A DNA stretch of 64,000 nucleotides from Paenibacillus sp. CC-CFT747 (GCA_030323305.1 CP106741.1:3967501-4031500), one strand, 5' to 3'; positions 32,562-43,695 are shown, counted from the first letter of the stretch. Program-made: numbers and translations. The notes: generated by a model from the sequence alone, not told the origin.

Positions 32562-35500
32562 ATGAGGAAGGGGATTGGAAACTTGAAGCCCCGTAATCAT
32601 AGGGGTTCTCATGATTTTGCTGCAGCCCTTCGGAGGGCTGCCGATTTCCCGTGCATCTTCTCTTCCCGGAAATGTTGGTTATCTGGAACCGGACGCGAGT
32701 CCCACCCAGGGGCTTTGGCCCAATTTGGCAGTACCGGCGCCGCTTCCTTCGGCTCCATGACCATGAGCATCGGGGTGGATCTCGGCACCATTCAATCCTT
32801 TAACGAAATCCGTCTCACGGACAGCAAGGAATGGAATGCCGTAACCGAAGCGGAGCTATCCGTTTATGTGAGCGACACCAACAATGGAACGGAGAACAGC
32901 TACCGCCCTGTCACCGGCTGGACGTTTCACAAGGAAGGCAGCCTCATTCTTCTAGATGGCTTCCACGAAACCGGCCGGTATGTGAAGGTACATGGCCGGT
33001 TTGCTCCAGGCGCCCGGGATCCTCTGACCCAGAGCAGCCTGCAGGCTGTGATGAGCGTGCACTTTACCCCGGGCGATCCCCCGGGCAAGCCACGAGAATT
33101 CAGGCCGCAACCATGGGATACGTCAACAACGATCCCGATGGGACCCAGGCGGTGGGAAGCTGGGCGTATAAGGGTGCGGCGGCGATGGATTACCAGAACC
33201 GGAGCGTCGGGATTAATCTAGGCTCTCCGACCCGTGTCTCGCAGCTGGAGCTCGCCGACAGCAATACCGATTCCCGCGGCACTCTGGCCGATTATAAGCT
33301 CTATTACAGTGATGATAATGCCGCATGGACCCCGGTGGAGATGAGCGGCGTCCGTTTCGACAGCCGGATGGAGCAGGGGCGCACGCTTCACCGGTTTACC
33401 TTTGCTCCCGTGAAAGCTCAATTCTTCAAAGTAAATTCCCTCTATTCCGATTCGTCCTGGAAGTGGCAGCTAACGAATCTCCAGCGCGACGTTAAGGCGT
33501 ACGGGCCAGGCTCCGAGCTGGGAGGCCAGCTGGGCTTTACCCGGATCGGTTACTTGGATGAGGACGCCAACCCGGAAAGCAGCCCGATGCGGAATTGGGG
33601 CCATTCGGCCGACCTCGCCCTCGATTACAACGGACGCAGCCTCGGAATGGACATGGGGAGCATCAAGACCGTCGGTGCCGTTACTTTGACGGACTCTAAC
33701 TCTGCCGCCCGGGGCGACAAGACAAGCTATTCGGTCTACACCAGCTCGGACGACAGCCGCTATACCTTAATACCAAGCGAACAGATACGATGGAGCCAAA
33801 CGTTGATCGATAACCGTCTCGTCTATACCATCGGATTCGAGCAACCCTTAACCACCAGGTATTTGAAAATCCATACGAATTACCGCGACAGCGACTTTTC
33901 CTTTGTCCTGTCCGGTGCCGCCCGGTCGCAGATTCGGGTCTACGCCCCGCCTGCCGCGAACCAGCCCGGGCCTGCCGATCCCACCCGCCTGGAGACTCCC
34001 TATCCCATCGGCTCCGCTACGCAGCTGTTCGTGAGCCGTGATCTGGTGGAGTCCACGAACCAGGTGTCCTGGCAAGTGATAGCGGGTCAAAAATCCCCCG
34101 ATCCGATCATCGAAGTCGGGCCAGGGGACGAATGGCGGTATATTATGGGTGGGGATGTAATCTACAACGCCGGCGAAACCGACACAAAATTTGAGATGTG
34201 GTATATGGTTCAGAATACGAATAACAACAGCATCTCCAGCTATTATGCCAAAAGCCCCGACGGCCTGCATTGGGAACGCAGTCCGGATTATAAGCTAACG
34301 GTGAATGGAACTCCATTTTCGGCCTATTCCGCCAGCGTTCGAAAGGATCCGGACGCTCCGGCTGCCGAACGCTACAAGATGGCCATGTTTAACTTTGCCA
34401 GCTCGGCAGGCCAATACTACACCAGCACGCTGATCTCTCCTAACGGGATCGAGTGGACGTACAAAAACCAGAGGGCGGTGCTGGGCTACGATTTTGCCAT
34501 CACGGTCTGGGACCGGTTCCGTCAGGAATATGTGATGATGACCAAAAGCAATGAATCCGATCCGGGCTTCGGCAATCGGCTGCGCCGTATTTTCCATACT
34601 TCCACGTCCTCGGATTTCGAACAGTGGACTCCGACCATCAAGAGCTTGGAAGCCGATGCCATCGACAACAACTTTGCTTCGATTGCGGAGCGGTATGACC
34701 GTGCCAAGCCGATATTTGAGACGCCCCTTGACCGGGGGTTCATGCGGGCCGACATCTATGCCACGGCTTTCTATCCTCATGAAAGCGGCATGATCGGTTT
34801 CCCGCTCGTTCATTATATTAATAACAAGAATCCGCAGAAAGGGGATGATGACGGAGTAAGCGAGGTTCAGCTGGCTTTCTCAAGAGACCAGCGAACGTGG
34901 CAGCGGGATTTCCGCGAACCGGTCCTCCCAACCGGAACAGCCCGGATTCATCCGGATCTGCCCAGTCCGCTCCCACGGGACAATGCAGCCGTTTCCGACT
35001 GGGACAGCGGCTGGATGTATACGGCCATGCATGCCTTGGATGTGGGGAATGAAGTGTGGATGTACTACAACGGAAGCAACACCACCCATGCGGCCGATGC
35101 CATCTACAACAGCGCTTGGAGATATGACCCGGATACGAATCCGTCTGGCGTTTATACGTGGGAGATCGGCTTGGCCAAATGGCAGAAGGGCCGGTTTGTT
35201 TCGGTCCATACGCCGGCAAGCGGTACTGTGACAACCAAGCCGGTCCTGTTTGAGGGCAACACCTTGGTTATCAATGCCAGGACGGGGGCAGGCGGCAGCG
35301 TAAGAGCCGAGATTTTGGATAGGGAGAACCGGGTGCTCGTTCCCCTTTCGGAGGCGGTAACCGGGGACACCTTCTCGGGCACGGTCCGTTTTGCCGGGCA
35401 GGGGGGCATTGGCTTCGTTTGCCGGTAAACCGGTAAAAGTGAAATTTTACCTGGAGAATGCGGAGCTCTTCAGCTATGGCTTTAAGTCCGATTCCACCCC

Positions 35501-36227
35501 TCCGGTGACGCAGTCAGAGGTGCAAGGTACGAAGCAGACTTCCTGGTATACGGATGACGTAACGGTCACCCTGTCGGCAGCCGATGACTTCTCCGGTGTG
35601 GATCATACCGAGTACAGTCTCGATGGAGGCCAGTCGTGGCATATCTATTCTACTCCTATCCGGATAACGGAGGAGGGACGGCATCCCCTTCTGTACCGCT
35701 CTAAGGATGGAGCGGGAAATGGGGAGGCCGTCCAAGCTGCGGACATTCCGATTGACAAGACTCCGCCGGATATCCAAATAACCGGTGCCGCCATCTATAC
35801 CGTCGACCAGCAGGTGCGAATCGCTTGCACCGCCGGGGACACCGTCTCGGGGGTAGTGTACAGCTCCTGCTCTTCTCCACTGGTCGATTCCCCGGCTTAC
35901 CGGTTAGGAATCGGTACCCATCGGGTAGAGGCGGTGGCCGTTGATGAGGCGGGGCATCGTATGACGGAGGCCGCGGAATATGAGATTCAGGCGAGTGTGC
36001 CAAGTATGATCCGTTTGCTTAAGCAGTGGGCGGGAGAAGGCTTGAACGCCGGAGTGGCCAACTCGCTGATGGGAAAGCTGGAGCATGGCCAGACGGACGC
36101 CTTCCTGCATGAGGTTTCCGCCCAGAAGGGCAAGAAGCTTTCCGACGAGCAGGCGGAGGCGTTAGCGGCAATGGCTTTGGCCTTGACCAGCCAGCCGAAT
36201 GGTATGGGTCCAGACAACCCTGCGTAA
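32562..36227 (+). CDS. Large secreted five-bladed-propeller protein with three discoidin-like modules, OmpL47-like repeat and FIMAH domain (three frame breaks, start uncertain)
   Basis: About 1205-1220 residues. Three related modules (near 32660, 33100 and 33530) share the pattern GY-x-DxDxxP...W, then a G-(V/M)-(D/N)-L/M-G-S/T phrase and LTDS, like F5/8 type C modules. A propeller (33990-35390) resembles the upstream cytosolic protein, with the C-terminal sandwich phrase ASFAGKPVKVKFYL. Then come an OmpL47-type repeat (EYSLDGGQSWHIYSTPIRI), an Ig-like segment and a FIMAH domain at 35998-36180 (AGVANSLMGKLEHG). Frame breaks occur at the C3 run at 32719, the C5 run at 33078 and the G6 run at 35401; the last looks like an extra G or a 2-base loss. 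The signal peptide is unclear: ATG 32562 and ATG 32611 are in different frames and a further error there is likely. Confidence 0.68.
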
Positions 36228-36317
36228 GAAAGCGGCAGAACCGGAGGCGGAGCCTTCGGTTCTTGCCGCAGCTGGCACAAGGAAAGAAGAATCTTACCTG
36301 GAAAGGAAGAAAGGATT

Positions 36318-37435
36318 ATGGAGAAAATCGGCTTCGGAGTGGTCGGCTGCGGCTTTTTTGGCGGGGAGTTCGCGAGAATCCTTCAGGAAATGGAGGAGGC
36401 TAAGGTAACAGCCGTTCTGGGAGGGAGCGGACCAAGCGCCAGGGAAGTGGCGGCACAGGTTGGCTGTGAGCTGGAGGAGGGGCTGGAGAAGCTGGTCAGC
36501 CGGAGCGACGTTCACGCTGTCGTGGTGGCCAGTCCGAATCATCGGCATAAGGAAGCCGTTCTGGCGGCCGCGCGTCACGGCAAGCATGTCTTCTGCGAGA
36601 AGCCGGCCGCCTTGAGCCTGGAGGATGCCCGTGAGATGGTGCTGGCTTGCCGGGAGGCAAAGGTCCAACTGATGGTCGGCCATATTCTTCATTTCTTCCG
36701 TGGAATCGAACAAGTCAAGAGCTGGATCCGTTCGGGTGCAATAGGCCGGCCCCTCGTCTGTCATGCGGAGCGTACGGGCTGGGAGAAGAAGCAGGAAGGG
36801 GTGAGCTGGAAGAAGAGGCAGGACGAAGCGGGGGGCACCTGTACCATCATATTCATGAGCTGGATCTCGTGGTGGCGCTGATGGGGACCGTTTCCTCCGT
36901 AGGAATGATGGCGGGGAATTTGGCCCATACCGGCGAGGGATTTGGAGATGAAGACGATGTGCTGCTCGTCAGCCTGTCCTTTGCCGAAGGCGGCTTCGGC
37001 ACGCTGCAATACGGCTCGGGCTTTCAATGGGGAGAGCATTATATCAAGATCAACGGCTCCGAAGGGGCGATCCAAATAGACTTTCGGAATTCGGTCGTCG
37101 AGTGGCGGGCGGGTGGCGTGACCCAAGCGGTTATCGGGCTGCACGGGGATCCCGACGAGGATGCGGAGCGGGTCCGCTTGTATCGGATGCTGGATGGCGG
37201 CGTGATCTATGGGGATCCGCAGAAGCGTCCGCCGGCTTTTCTGCGCACGCCCATGCGGAGGGAGATGCAAGCCTTTTGCGGAGCCATTCAAGGGAAGCCT
37301 ATGGAGGAGGATAAAAAGCTTCTGTTCGACGGAACAGCGGCCCTTCATTCCGTAGCGGCGGCTTCGGCTGCTCTTCAAGCCAGAGACCGGCAGCAAATCG
37401 TCAGGCTGGACTCCGTGCTGAAAGATTTTCCTTAA
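36318..37435 (+). CDS. Gfo/Idh/MocA family dehydrogenase (one frame break)
   Basis: 372 residues after adding one G to the G6 run at 36830-36835, which restores GGHLYHHIHELDL, the conserved substrate/cofactor site. The N-terminal Rossmann motif is GFGVVGCGFFGGEF and the catalytic Lys lies in FCEKPAALS. The family oxidises or reduces sugars with NAD(P)H. It follows the secreted propeller gene by 90 bases and may handle a released sugar. GGAAGGAAGAAAGGA serves as ribosome site. Confidence 0.85.
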
Positions 37436-37481
37436 GGAAAATCATTTACAAGAAGCCCAGGCTGCGTTATATATGTATATA

Positions 37482-37494
37482 ATGGTATGACCAT
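37482..37494. promoter_or_regulatory. Candidate FadR-family (GntR) operator upstream of the SDR gene
   Basis: Perfect palindrome ATGGT-ATG-ACCAT directly after a TATAAT-like -10 (TATATAAT ending at 37482), about 28 bp before the start codon of the next gene. Same core as at 25208 and 38418. Confidence 0.6.
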
Positions 37495-37521
37495 AATATC
37501 GAGAGGAGGCCGACCGAAGAT

Positions 37522-38322
37522 ATGAACGTGATGGATATGTTTAAGCTGGACGGGCAAGTGGCCGTTGTGACGGGCGGCTCCGGCTTGTATGGGGCACACA
37601 TTGCGGAAGCTTTATGCGAGGCTGGGGCAACGGCTATTTTGGCTTCCCGCAGCCTGGAGAATTGTGAGCGTCAAGCCCGTTTGTTTCAAGAGAGAGGCTA
37701 TGAGGCAAGGGGAGTGCAGCTGGACTTGTCGGACGAAGGAAGCATTGCCGCTTTTGCCGCTATTATGGAGAAGGAATACGGCGGGGTGGACATTCTTGTC
37801 AACAATTCCGTTTCGCGGACGGGACTGAATGATTTGGAGCAGACGACACCCGAAGGCTGGCAGCAGGCCCAGCAGGTGAACGGACTTGGCGTTATGCTTC
37901 TTAACAAAGCCATCATCCCGATGATGCGTCGGAAGAACAAAGGGAATATTATTAACATTTCTTCCATTCAGGGAATATTGGGTCCTCATTTTCCTGTTTA
38001 TGCCGGAACCGACATGACCAGCGGAATAGAATACACCTATGCCAAATGGGGACTGGTGGGGATGACCAAATGGCTTGCCAACTTCTACGGGAAGGACAAC
38101 ATCCGCGTCAATTGCATCAGTCCCGGCGGTTACAATCCGGTCGGCACGGAGAAGGAAATCCGTTCCGAGCCTTTTCTCAAGCAGTACATAGAACGTACGC
38201 CGCTTGGCCGGATGGCGGAGAACGACGATATTAAGGGCGCCGTCGTGTACCTGGCTTCCGACGCTTCCAAATATGTGACCGGTCATAATCTCGTGCTGGA
38301 TGGCGGATGGAGCAACTGGTGA
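37522..38322 (+). CDS. Short-chain dehydrogenase/reductase, gluconate/sugar dehydrogenase-like
   Basis: 266 residues, intact. The cofactor loop is VVTGGSGLYG, a variant of TGxxxGxG common in gluconate-5-dehydrogenase-like SDRs. NN(S)VS, the Ser of NISSIQG and the YTYAK pair (Y-x3-K) form the active site. The C-terminal VTGHNLVLDGGWSNW is typical of the classical SDR fold. It probably interconverts an alcohol and a ketone on a sugar or sugar acid with NAD(P). GAGAGGAGG lies 14 bases upstream. A GntR-type operator covers its promoter, tying it to the importer and catabolic genes that follow. Confidence 0.88.
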   Translation: MNVMDMFKLDGQVAVVTGGSGLYGAHIAEALCEAGATAILASRSLENCERQARLFQERGYEARGVQLDLSDEGSIAAFAAIMEKEYGGVDILVNNSVSRTGLNDLEQTTPEGWQQAQQVNGLGVMLLNKAIIPMMRRKNKGNIINISSIQGILGPHFPVYAGTDMTSGIEYTYAKWGLVGMTKWLANFYGKDNIRVNCISPGGYNPVGTEKEIRSEPFLKQYIERTPLGRMAENDDIKGAVVYLASDASKYVTGHNLVLDGGWSNW

Positions 38323-38370
38323 AGGGAGCAGGTGATCCTCCGGTTCTTTAAGCGGATAACGAGTTTTTCG

Positions 38371-38399
38371 TTGACAATTGGTGGAGGAGCCGATAGGAT
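38371..38399 (+). promoter_or_regulatory. Promoter of the importer 3 operon
   Basis: TTGACA (38371-38376), 17-bp spacer, TAGGAT (38394-38399). The 287-bp gap between the SDR and binding-protein genes holds this promoter and the operator at 38418. Confidence 0.65.
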
Positions 38400-38417
38400 G
38401 AGAATAAATCGGTAATC

Positions 38418-38428
38418 TGGTCTAACCA
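38418..38428. promoter_or_regulatory. Candidate FadR-family (GntR) operator of the importer 3 operon
   Basis: Perfect palindrome TGGT-CTA-ACCA, placed 18-28 bases after the -10 box, where a bound dimer would block elongation. The regulator is probably the GntR protein at 41801. Confidence 0.62.
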
Positions 38429-38609
38429 TTATATATTTAAGAGGGTAAACTTATAATTTTTCTCTGGTTGGAGTAATGGAGGATGTGCCTAATGATGAAC
38501 AGACCGGTCGTTTCTTTCTTCGGAGGAAGTCCGGGCCACTCATCTGATACATAAAATCCAGTCATCATGAGTTCGGCAAAATGGCTATATAAAGGGGAGG
38601 CTCATGGGT

Positions 38610-39951
38610 ATGAAGCGGAAAATGTTTCTCGGGATGTCCATGGTATTGATTGCAGGGATGGTATCGGCTTGTTCCAGTCCGTCGAACGGTTCGGGCGCAG
38701 GCAGCTCAAGCGCGCCAGGCAATTCGGCTTCGTCATCGCCTAAGGCCGAAAATGTGGAGCTCACGTGGTGGACGGACAGCAATGCGGACCTGCAAGACAT
38801 TTACAAGCAGTACAAAGCGGACTTCGAGAAAGCCAATCCCAATGTCAAGATCAACATCGTAGCCCAGCCGGATGACAAAATTCAGGAGCGGATCAGCATC
38901 GCGGTCAACACGAACGCTCTCCCCGACATTCAAGAGGGCAGCATTGGCTGGCCATTGACTTATGCCAAAAGAACCTGCTCGTCCCGCTGGACGACATCAT
39001 TCAGAAGGACGACTTTGATCCGGGCGTCCTTAACTCGCTCGCCGTCGATAAGAAGAGCTACATGTATCCCTTCAGCTTCACCGCCTCAGCCATGATGGTC
39101 AACCGGGATTTGTTCAAGGCCAAGAACGCCGAAAATTTGCTCCCGAAAGACATGGGAACCTGGACCTACGACCAGTTTAAAGAAGCCGCCAAGGCGGTCA
39201 ACGAGCCCTCCAAGCAAATTTATGGCTTCGGAACCTATGCCGGAGATATCGGAGGCGACCAGGGCCATCACATGTTTCTGTGGGGGTTCGGGGCCAAAAC
39301 CTGGGCCGACGACAACATGACGGCTGTGCTGAACTCTCCCCAAGGAGCAGAAGGGCTGGAATATCTGATCAAGATGGTGGAAGAAGGCTTGACCCCTCCC
39401 GGAACGGCGGGACTGAAGGCCGGTCAGGTCATCAACGAAATGTTCCTTCAGGGCAAGGTCGCCATGACGTTCGGCAGCATCGGGAATTTCTCGGCCTTTA
39501 ACAAGGCATGGAACGAAGGCAGCGCCAAAAAGTTCGATGTCGATCTGGTTCCTTATCCAAGCAAAGACGGAAAATCCTCGAACACGGTGCTTTTCGGTTC
39601 CAGCTATTGGGTGTGGAACACGAAGAACGAAGCCAAAATCAAATGGTCCAAGGAATTCGTCAAATTCGTCAACACGAAGGAGAACATGTCCAAGCTGACC
39701 AAGCTTCCTTCGATTATCGTTCCGCTCAAATCCCTGGCGGGAAGCTACGATGCCAACTCCGCTCAAGGCAAGACCTTGAAGCTTTTCCAATACGCGGGGA
39801 ACATCGGGGTGGCGATTCCCGGTTATTCCGAAACCCGGGCTGCTTTCACGCCGGAGCTTCAGGCGGCGTTCACGCGTAAGAAAACCCTCAGCAGGCGCTG
39901 GATGCGTGGGTAACCAAGGCGAATGAAATAGTCAAGAACGCATCGAAATAA
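38610..39951 (+). CDS. Extracellular solute-binding lipoprotein, CUT1 family (importer 3; two frame breaks)
   Basis: 447 residues. A lipoprotein signal ends in MVSACSSP, followed by a Ser/Gly-rich linker. The body is a type I (SBP_bac_1) sugar-binding protein: ELTWWTDSNAD, NTNALPDIQEGS, YMYPFSFTASAMMVNRDLF, VAMTFGSIGNF. The frame breaks in the A4 run at 38967-38970 and the C3 run at 39885-39887; corrected, the end reads QQALDAWVTKANEIVKNASK and stops at 39951. The ATG at 38610 is 9 bases after AAAGGGGAGG; the ATG at 38604 is too close. It is the first gene of the 38.6-47.5 kb operon and, unlike the other three binding proteins, is of the shorter MalE/UgpB-like type. Confidence 0.88.
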
Positions 39952-40028
39952 AGCTGGACGGAAGGGGCTGCCGGTTAACCAAGGCAGCCTTCTTCCTAGA
40001 ATGCTGGGGAGAGAGGGGGCAGCCGTCC

Positions 40029-40902
40029 ATGTCGAGCCGGCTGGCGAAGGATTATTGGGGATATTTTTTCATCGCCCCGTTTCTGCTTGTGTTTCTCTTA
40101 TTCGAAATTTATCCGTTTGTGGATGCCCTTTATTTGAGTCTTTTCGATTACGGTCTCGGGAACAAGGAATGGGTGGGGATGGCTAATTATGTATCCCTTT
40201 TCAAGGACGAGGTATTCCGCCGGGCTCTGCTCAACACCTTCCTGTATGTGGCAGGGGTGGTTCCCGTTACATTGATGTTCTCGATCCTTGCCGCCAGTCT
40301 CATTATCCATAAGTCGGCGGCCGCCGCTTCCTTCTTCCGGGCCAGCTTCTACCTGCCCATTATCGCCTCTCAGGTTATTCTGTCGACCACTTGGCTGTGG
40401 ATCTACAACCCCGTGAACGGGATTGCGAACTACCTGCTGTCCCTGCTGAATCTGGGACCGGTGACTTGGCTGTCCGGGTCGGCGGCAACCGCCTTGGTCT
40501 CCGTCATGATCGTGGTGGTGACATGGAGTGTCGGACAGCCGATCATTCTCTTCCTCGCGGCATTAGGGAGCATTCCCCCTCTTATTATGAGGCGGCTTCC
40601 ATCGACGGGGCTTCGGTGTGGACCCAATTTTGGCGGATTACCCTTCCGCTGCTGAAGCCGACCGTTCTCTATGTCGTTATTACAAGCACGATAGGGGCAT
40701 TTCAGACGTTTGTAGCCGTTCAGCTGCTGACGGGCGGGGGCCAAGCTACGGAACGACAACGGTCATGTACCTTCTCTACCAGACGGCGTTCCAGTTTGGG
40801 AAACTGGGATTGGCTTGTGCCATGGGCGTCATTCTGGCTTCTATGATTTTCATCATTTCCATCATTCAGTTCCGGTTTCTGAAAACGGACGTTGAATACT
40901 GA
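40029..40902 (+). CDS. ABC sugar importer permease, MalF/UgpA type (importer 3; two frame breaks)
   Basis: About 291 residues with six membrane helices. It begins LAKDYWGYFFIAPFLLVFLLF, has the EAA loop YYEAASIDGASVWTQFWRITLP, and ends FRFLKTDVEY. The frame breaks in the C5 run at 40575-40579 and the G5 run at 40736-40740; both corrections restore conserved sequence (SIPPSYYEAAS and GGGPSYGTTTVMYLLY). It pairs with the permease 20 bases downstream. No ATPase is encoded nearby. Confidence 0.87.
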
Positions 40903-40922
40903 GGAAGGGGAGGAGCAATCAG

Positions 40923-41738
40923 ATGAGGCTGCTGAAATGGGGTTCCGACCTCCTGCTTTACGCATTAGCCTTGTTTTTTCTATTTCCGCTGTACTGGATG
41001 ATAACCGGTTCGTTCAAGAGCCAGTCGATTACTATCAAAATGCCGCCGGAGTTAATCCCGTATCAGCCGGTCTTAACGAACTACAAGTCCCTGATGAAGA
41101 GCAGCGCCGTCTTCGATTGGCTGGTCAACAGCGTGCTGGTGGCCGGTCTCGCGACGTTCTTTACCTGCCTGATCGCCACGATGGCCGGCTATGCCTTGAC
41201 CAAGAAACGGTTTGCCGGAAGGGGCCTCATCTTTGGGGCGATTATCGCGACCATGATGGTTCCCCGGCAGCTCGGGCTGGTGCCCATGTTCATTCTGATG
41301 AGAGACCTGCATCTCGTTAATCATTTGGCAAGCGTCATTCTGCCAACGCTCGCGCTTCCCTTCGGGGTGTTTCTGATGAGGCAGTTCAGCCTTACCGTCC
41401 CGAACGAGCTTCTGGAAGCCGGGCGGATGGACGGCTGCTCCGAAATCGGATTGTTTACAAGAATTTTCCTTCCCTACGTGCAGCCGGGCATCGGGGCGCT
41501 GGCGATCTTCATTTTCTCCTTCTCGTGGAACGATTATCTCTGGCAGCTGGTTATGCTGAGCGACACCCACAAGATGACGATCAATGTCGGCATCTCGACC
41601 TTGATCAGCGAGTTCAATGCCAATTACGGGATGCAGATGGCGGGGGCGACCTTAGGGTTTATCCCTGTTCTGGCCATGTTCCTGATGTTCCAAAAATACT
41701 TTGTGAGGGGAATCACCGTGGGAGGCGTTAAGGGCTGA
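40923..41738 (+). CDS. ABC sugar importer permease, MalG/UgpE type (importer 3)
   Basis: 271 residues, intact. Six membrane helices, the EAA loop LLEAGRMDGCSEIGLFTRIFLP and the C-terminal QKYFVRGITVGGVKG are typical of CUT1 MalG-type subunits. It overlaps no neighbour, and GGAAGGGGAGG precedes the ATG. It works with the MalF-type permease and the lipoprotein to import a mono- or oligosaccharide or a sugar conjugate. Confidence 0.93.
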   Translation: MRLLKWGSDLLLYALALFFLFPLYWMITGSFKSQSITIKMPPELIPYQPVLTNYKSLMKSSAVFDWLVNSVLVAGLATFFTCLIATMAGYALTKKRFAGRGLIFGAIIATMMVPRQLGLVPMFILMRDLHLVNHLASVILPTLALPFGVFLMRQFSLTVPNELLEAGRMDGCSEIGLFTRIFLPYVQPGIGALAIFIFSFSWNDYLWQLVMLSDTHKMTINVGISTLISEFNANYGMQMAGATLGFIPVLAMFLMFQKYFVRGITVGGVKG

Positions 41739-41800
41739 TGTTCAGGAGGGCGGCGGAAAGTCGTTTCCATTCCAAGGACGAATAGAGAGAGGGAAAGACA

Positions 41801-42481
41801 GTGGATAAACCGGAAAAAGTAAACCTTTCCCACCTGGTAACCGAACGAATCAAAAGCTTTATTCTGGACCGGGAACTGAAAGAAGGAGATAAGCTCCCTT
41901 CGGAGAAGCAGCTGGTCGAATCCCTTGAGGTAAGCCGCACCGTGGTAAGAGAGGCCCTTAAATCCCTGGAGCTGCTCGGCATCGTCAAAATCAAAACAGG
42001 TGACGGGATCTACGTGGACGGGTTGTCCTTGAAGCCGATCCTGGATCAAATGTCCTTCCGCTGGAAGCAAAGCGAAACCCGCATGAAGGAATTGTGGGCC
42101 ACACGGCGCATTCTGGAGCTGGGGGCGGTAGAGATGGCAATCAAGCATTACGACTTGGACCTGATTAGTCAGATGGAAGAATGGAATGAAGCCTTTAACC
42201 GGAAAATCGCTCTGCAGCAGGTTCCCTCCGAAGAGGATCTTCAGTTCCACCGGACCCTGTTTAAAGCAACGGGCAACCATACCTACTTTGAGTTCTCGGA
42301 AGTGCTGACCGACTTTTTTATCAATATCCGGCAGCTGCATTTTGGAAGCATGGAAGGGATGAAGCTGTCCCTTCTGGAGCACCGGACTATCGTCAAGCGG
42401 ATCCGGGAGAAAGATATGGCGGGGGCCAAGCGGGAAATGGACCGCCATTTGAGACCGCTGAGGCGTTATATAGACCAATAG
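41801..42481 (+). CDS. GntR family regulator, FadR subfamily (FCD domain)
   Basis: 226 residues. The N-terminal winged helix is KLPSEKQLVESLEVSRTVVREALKSLE (quoted across its core), followed by an all-helical FCD ligand domain with metal/ligand residues in EEDLQFHRTLFKATGNH and EHRTIVKRI. The start is GTG at 41801 after GAGAGAGGGA. FadR-type proteins are usually repressors released by a carboxylate ligand such as a sugar acid or lactate. Three TGGT-N3-ACCA palindromes at 25208, 37483 and 38418 are probable targets. The gene sits between the importer and the catabolic enzymes, so its ligand is probably an intermediate of that pathway. Confidence 0.9.
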   Translation: MDKPEKVNLSHLVTERIKSFILDRELKEGDKLPSEKQLVESLEVSRTVVREALKSLELLGIVKIKTGDGIYVDGLSLKPILDQMSFRWKQSETRMKELWATRRILELGAVEMAIKHYDLDLISQMEEWNEAFNRKIALQQVPSEEDLQFHRTLFKATGNHTYFEFSEVLTDFFINIRQLHFGSMEGMKLSLLEHRTIVKRIREKDMAGAKREMDRHLRPLRRYIDQ

Positions 42482-42490
42482 GGGGATCGA

Positions 42491-43695
42491 ATGTTTGCCG
42501 TATGCAGCACATGTCAGCACCGTACCGATAATCCGGCTTTGTACGCCTGCCCGGTATGCGGAGACGGAGTCCTGCTGATGCATTATGATGCCCCCTCCGC
42601 AGGCTGGCGGGACGAAGGGCAGGCAGGCATTTGGAAGTACCAGGAGCTTCTGCCTCCTGTGCCGCTTAACCACCGGGTTTATTTGGGGAAGGGGCAACCC
42701 CACTCATCCGAAGCGTTTCACTGGAGAAACGGCTGGGGCTCGGGGAGTTGTATTTTAAATATGAAGGAAGCAACCCTACAGGTTCTTATAAGGACCGGAT
42801 CGCCGCCATGGGCATTTCCTGGGCGCTGGCCCATGGCCGTAAGGCCTGCATTGGCACCACCTCGGGCAATGCCGGAGCCGCCGTGGCCGCCTATGCCGCG
42901 AGGGCGGGCGTTCCCTATCATCTGTTCGTGCTGGAGCATATGGCAGAGACGAAGCTGGCCCAGGTGCTTGTCCATAACGCCCGGGTCAGAAGAGTCGCCG
43001 GGTTCGGAACAAGCCCGGAAGTGGGAGACACGGTTTTCCGTCGAATCTTTGAAGCGGCCGGCTTGAAGGATTGGGAGGTGATGATTACCGCTTTCCGCTA
43101 TAACCCTTACGCCATGGAAGGGGTCAAAACCATCTCCTTCGAATTGGCCGAGCAGCTGCAGACCGTACCTACCCAGGTCTATACCGCTGCGGGAGGGGCG
43201 GGACTTTTTGTAGGCGTATGGAAAGGCTTTGAGGAATTGGTCCAATATGGTCTTCTCTCCGCCAAGCCCCAGTTGGTCGCCGTCCAGTCGGCCGGCTGCT
43301 CAAACATCGTGAGAGCCTACGAAGCAGGAGAGGAACAGCCGGCACCGGGGGCCTCCACCTCCGAAATATCCGGGCTGCAAGTTCCGAATCCACCTGACGG
43401 CAGGGTGGCCTTATCGATTATGAAGAAGGGCGACGGCTCGGCTCTTGCAGTGGAGGATGAAGCGATATGGGAAGTGCAGCAGCAGCTGGCGGAAGAGGAA
43501 GGAATCTTCTGCGAGCCGGCGGGTGCGGTCTCCGTCGCCGGAATGATGAAATCTCTGCAGGGGAAGGAGGGGAACCGCTCGCAGCGGGTCGTCTGTGTCA
43601 TCAGCGGAGCCGGCTTTAAAGACAGCGCCAGGCTGTCGGCCATGACCGCCGATAAACCGGTTCCCCTGCTTCCGGCCGACGGACTGGACATTTAA
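42491..43695 (+). CDS. Threonine-synthase-like PLP-dependent enzyme (one frame break)
   Basis: About 401 residues, fold type II PLP enzyme. An N-terminal Cys4 zinc ribbon (CSTC...CPVC) is followed by LIRSVSLEKRLGLGELYFKY, the PLP Lys in NPTGSYKDR, the phosphate/glycine loop TTSGNAGAAVAAYA and a C-terminal CVISGAGFKD. This matches threonine synthase, which makes threonine from O-phosphohomoserine, but thrC normally sits with hom and thrB. Here it is embedded in a sugar operon right after the GntR gene (10-base gap), so a beta- or gamma-elimination/replacement on another amino-acid-like substrate is as likely. The frame breaks in the G4 run at 42691-42694; one G restores LGKGATPLIRS. Confidence 0.82.
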
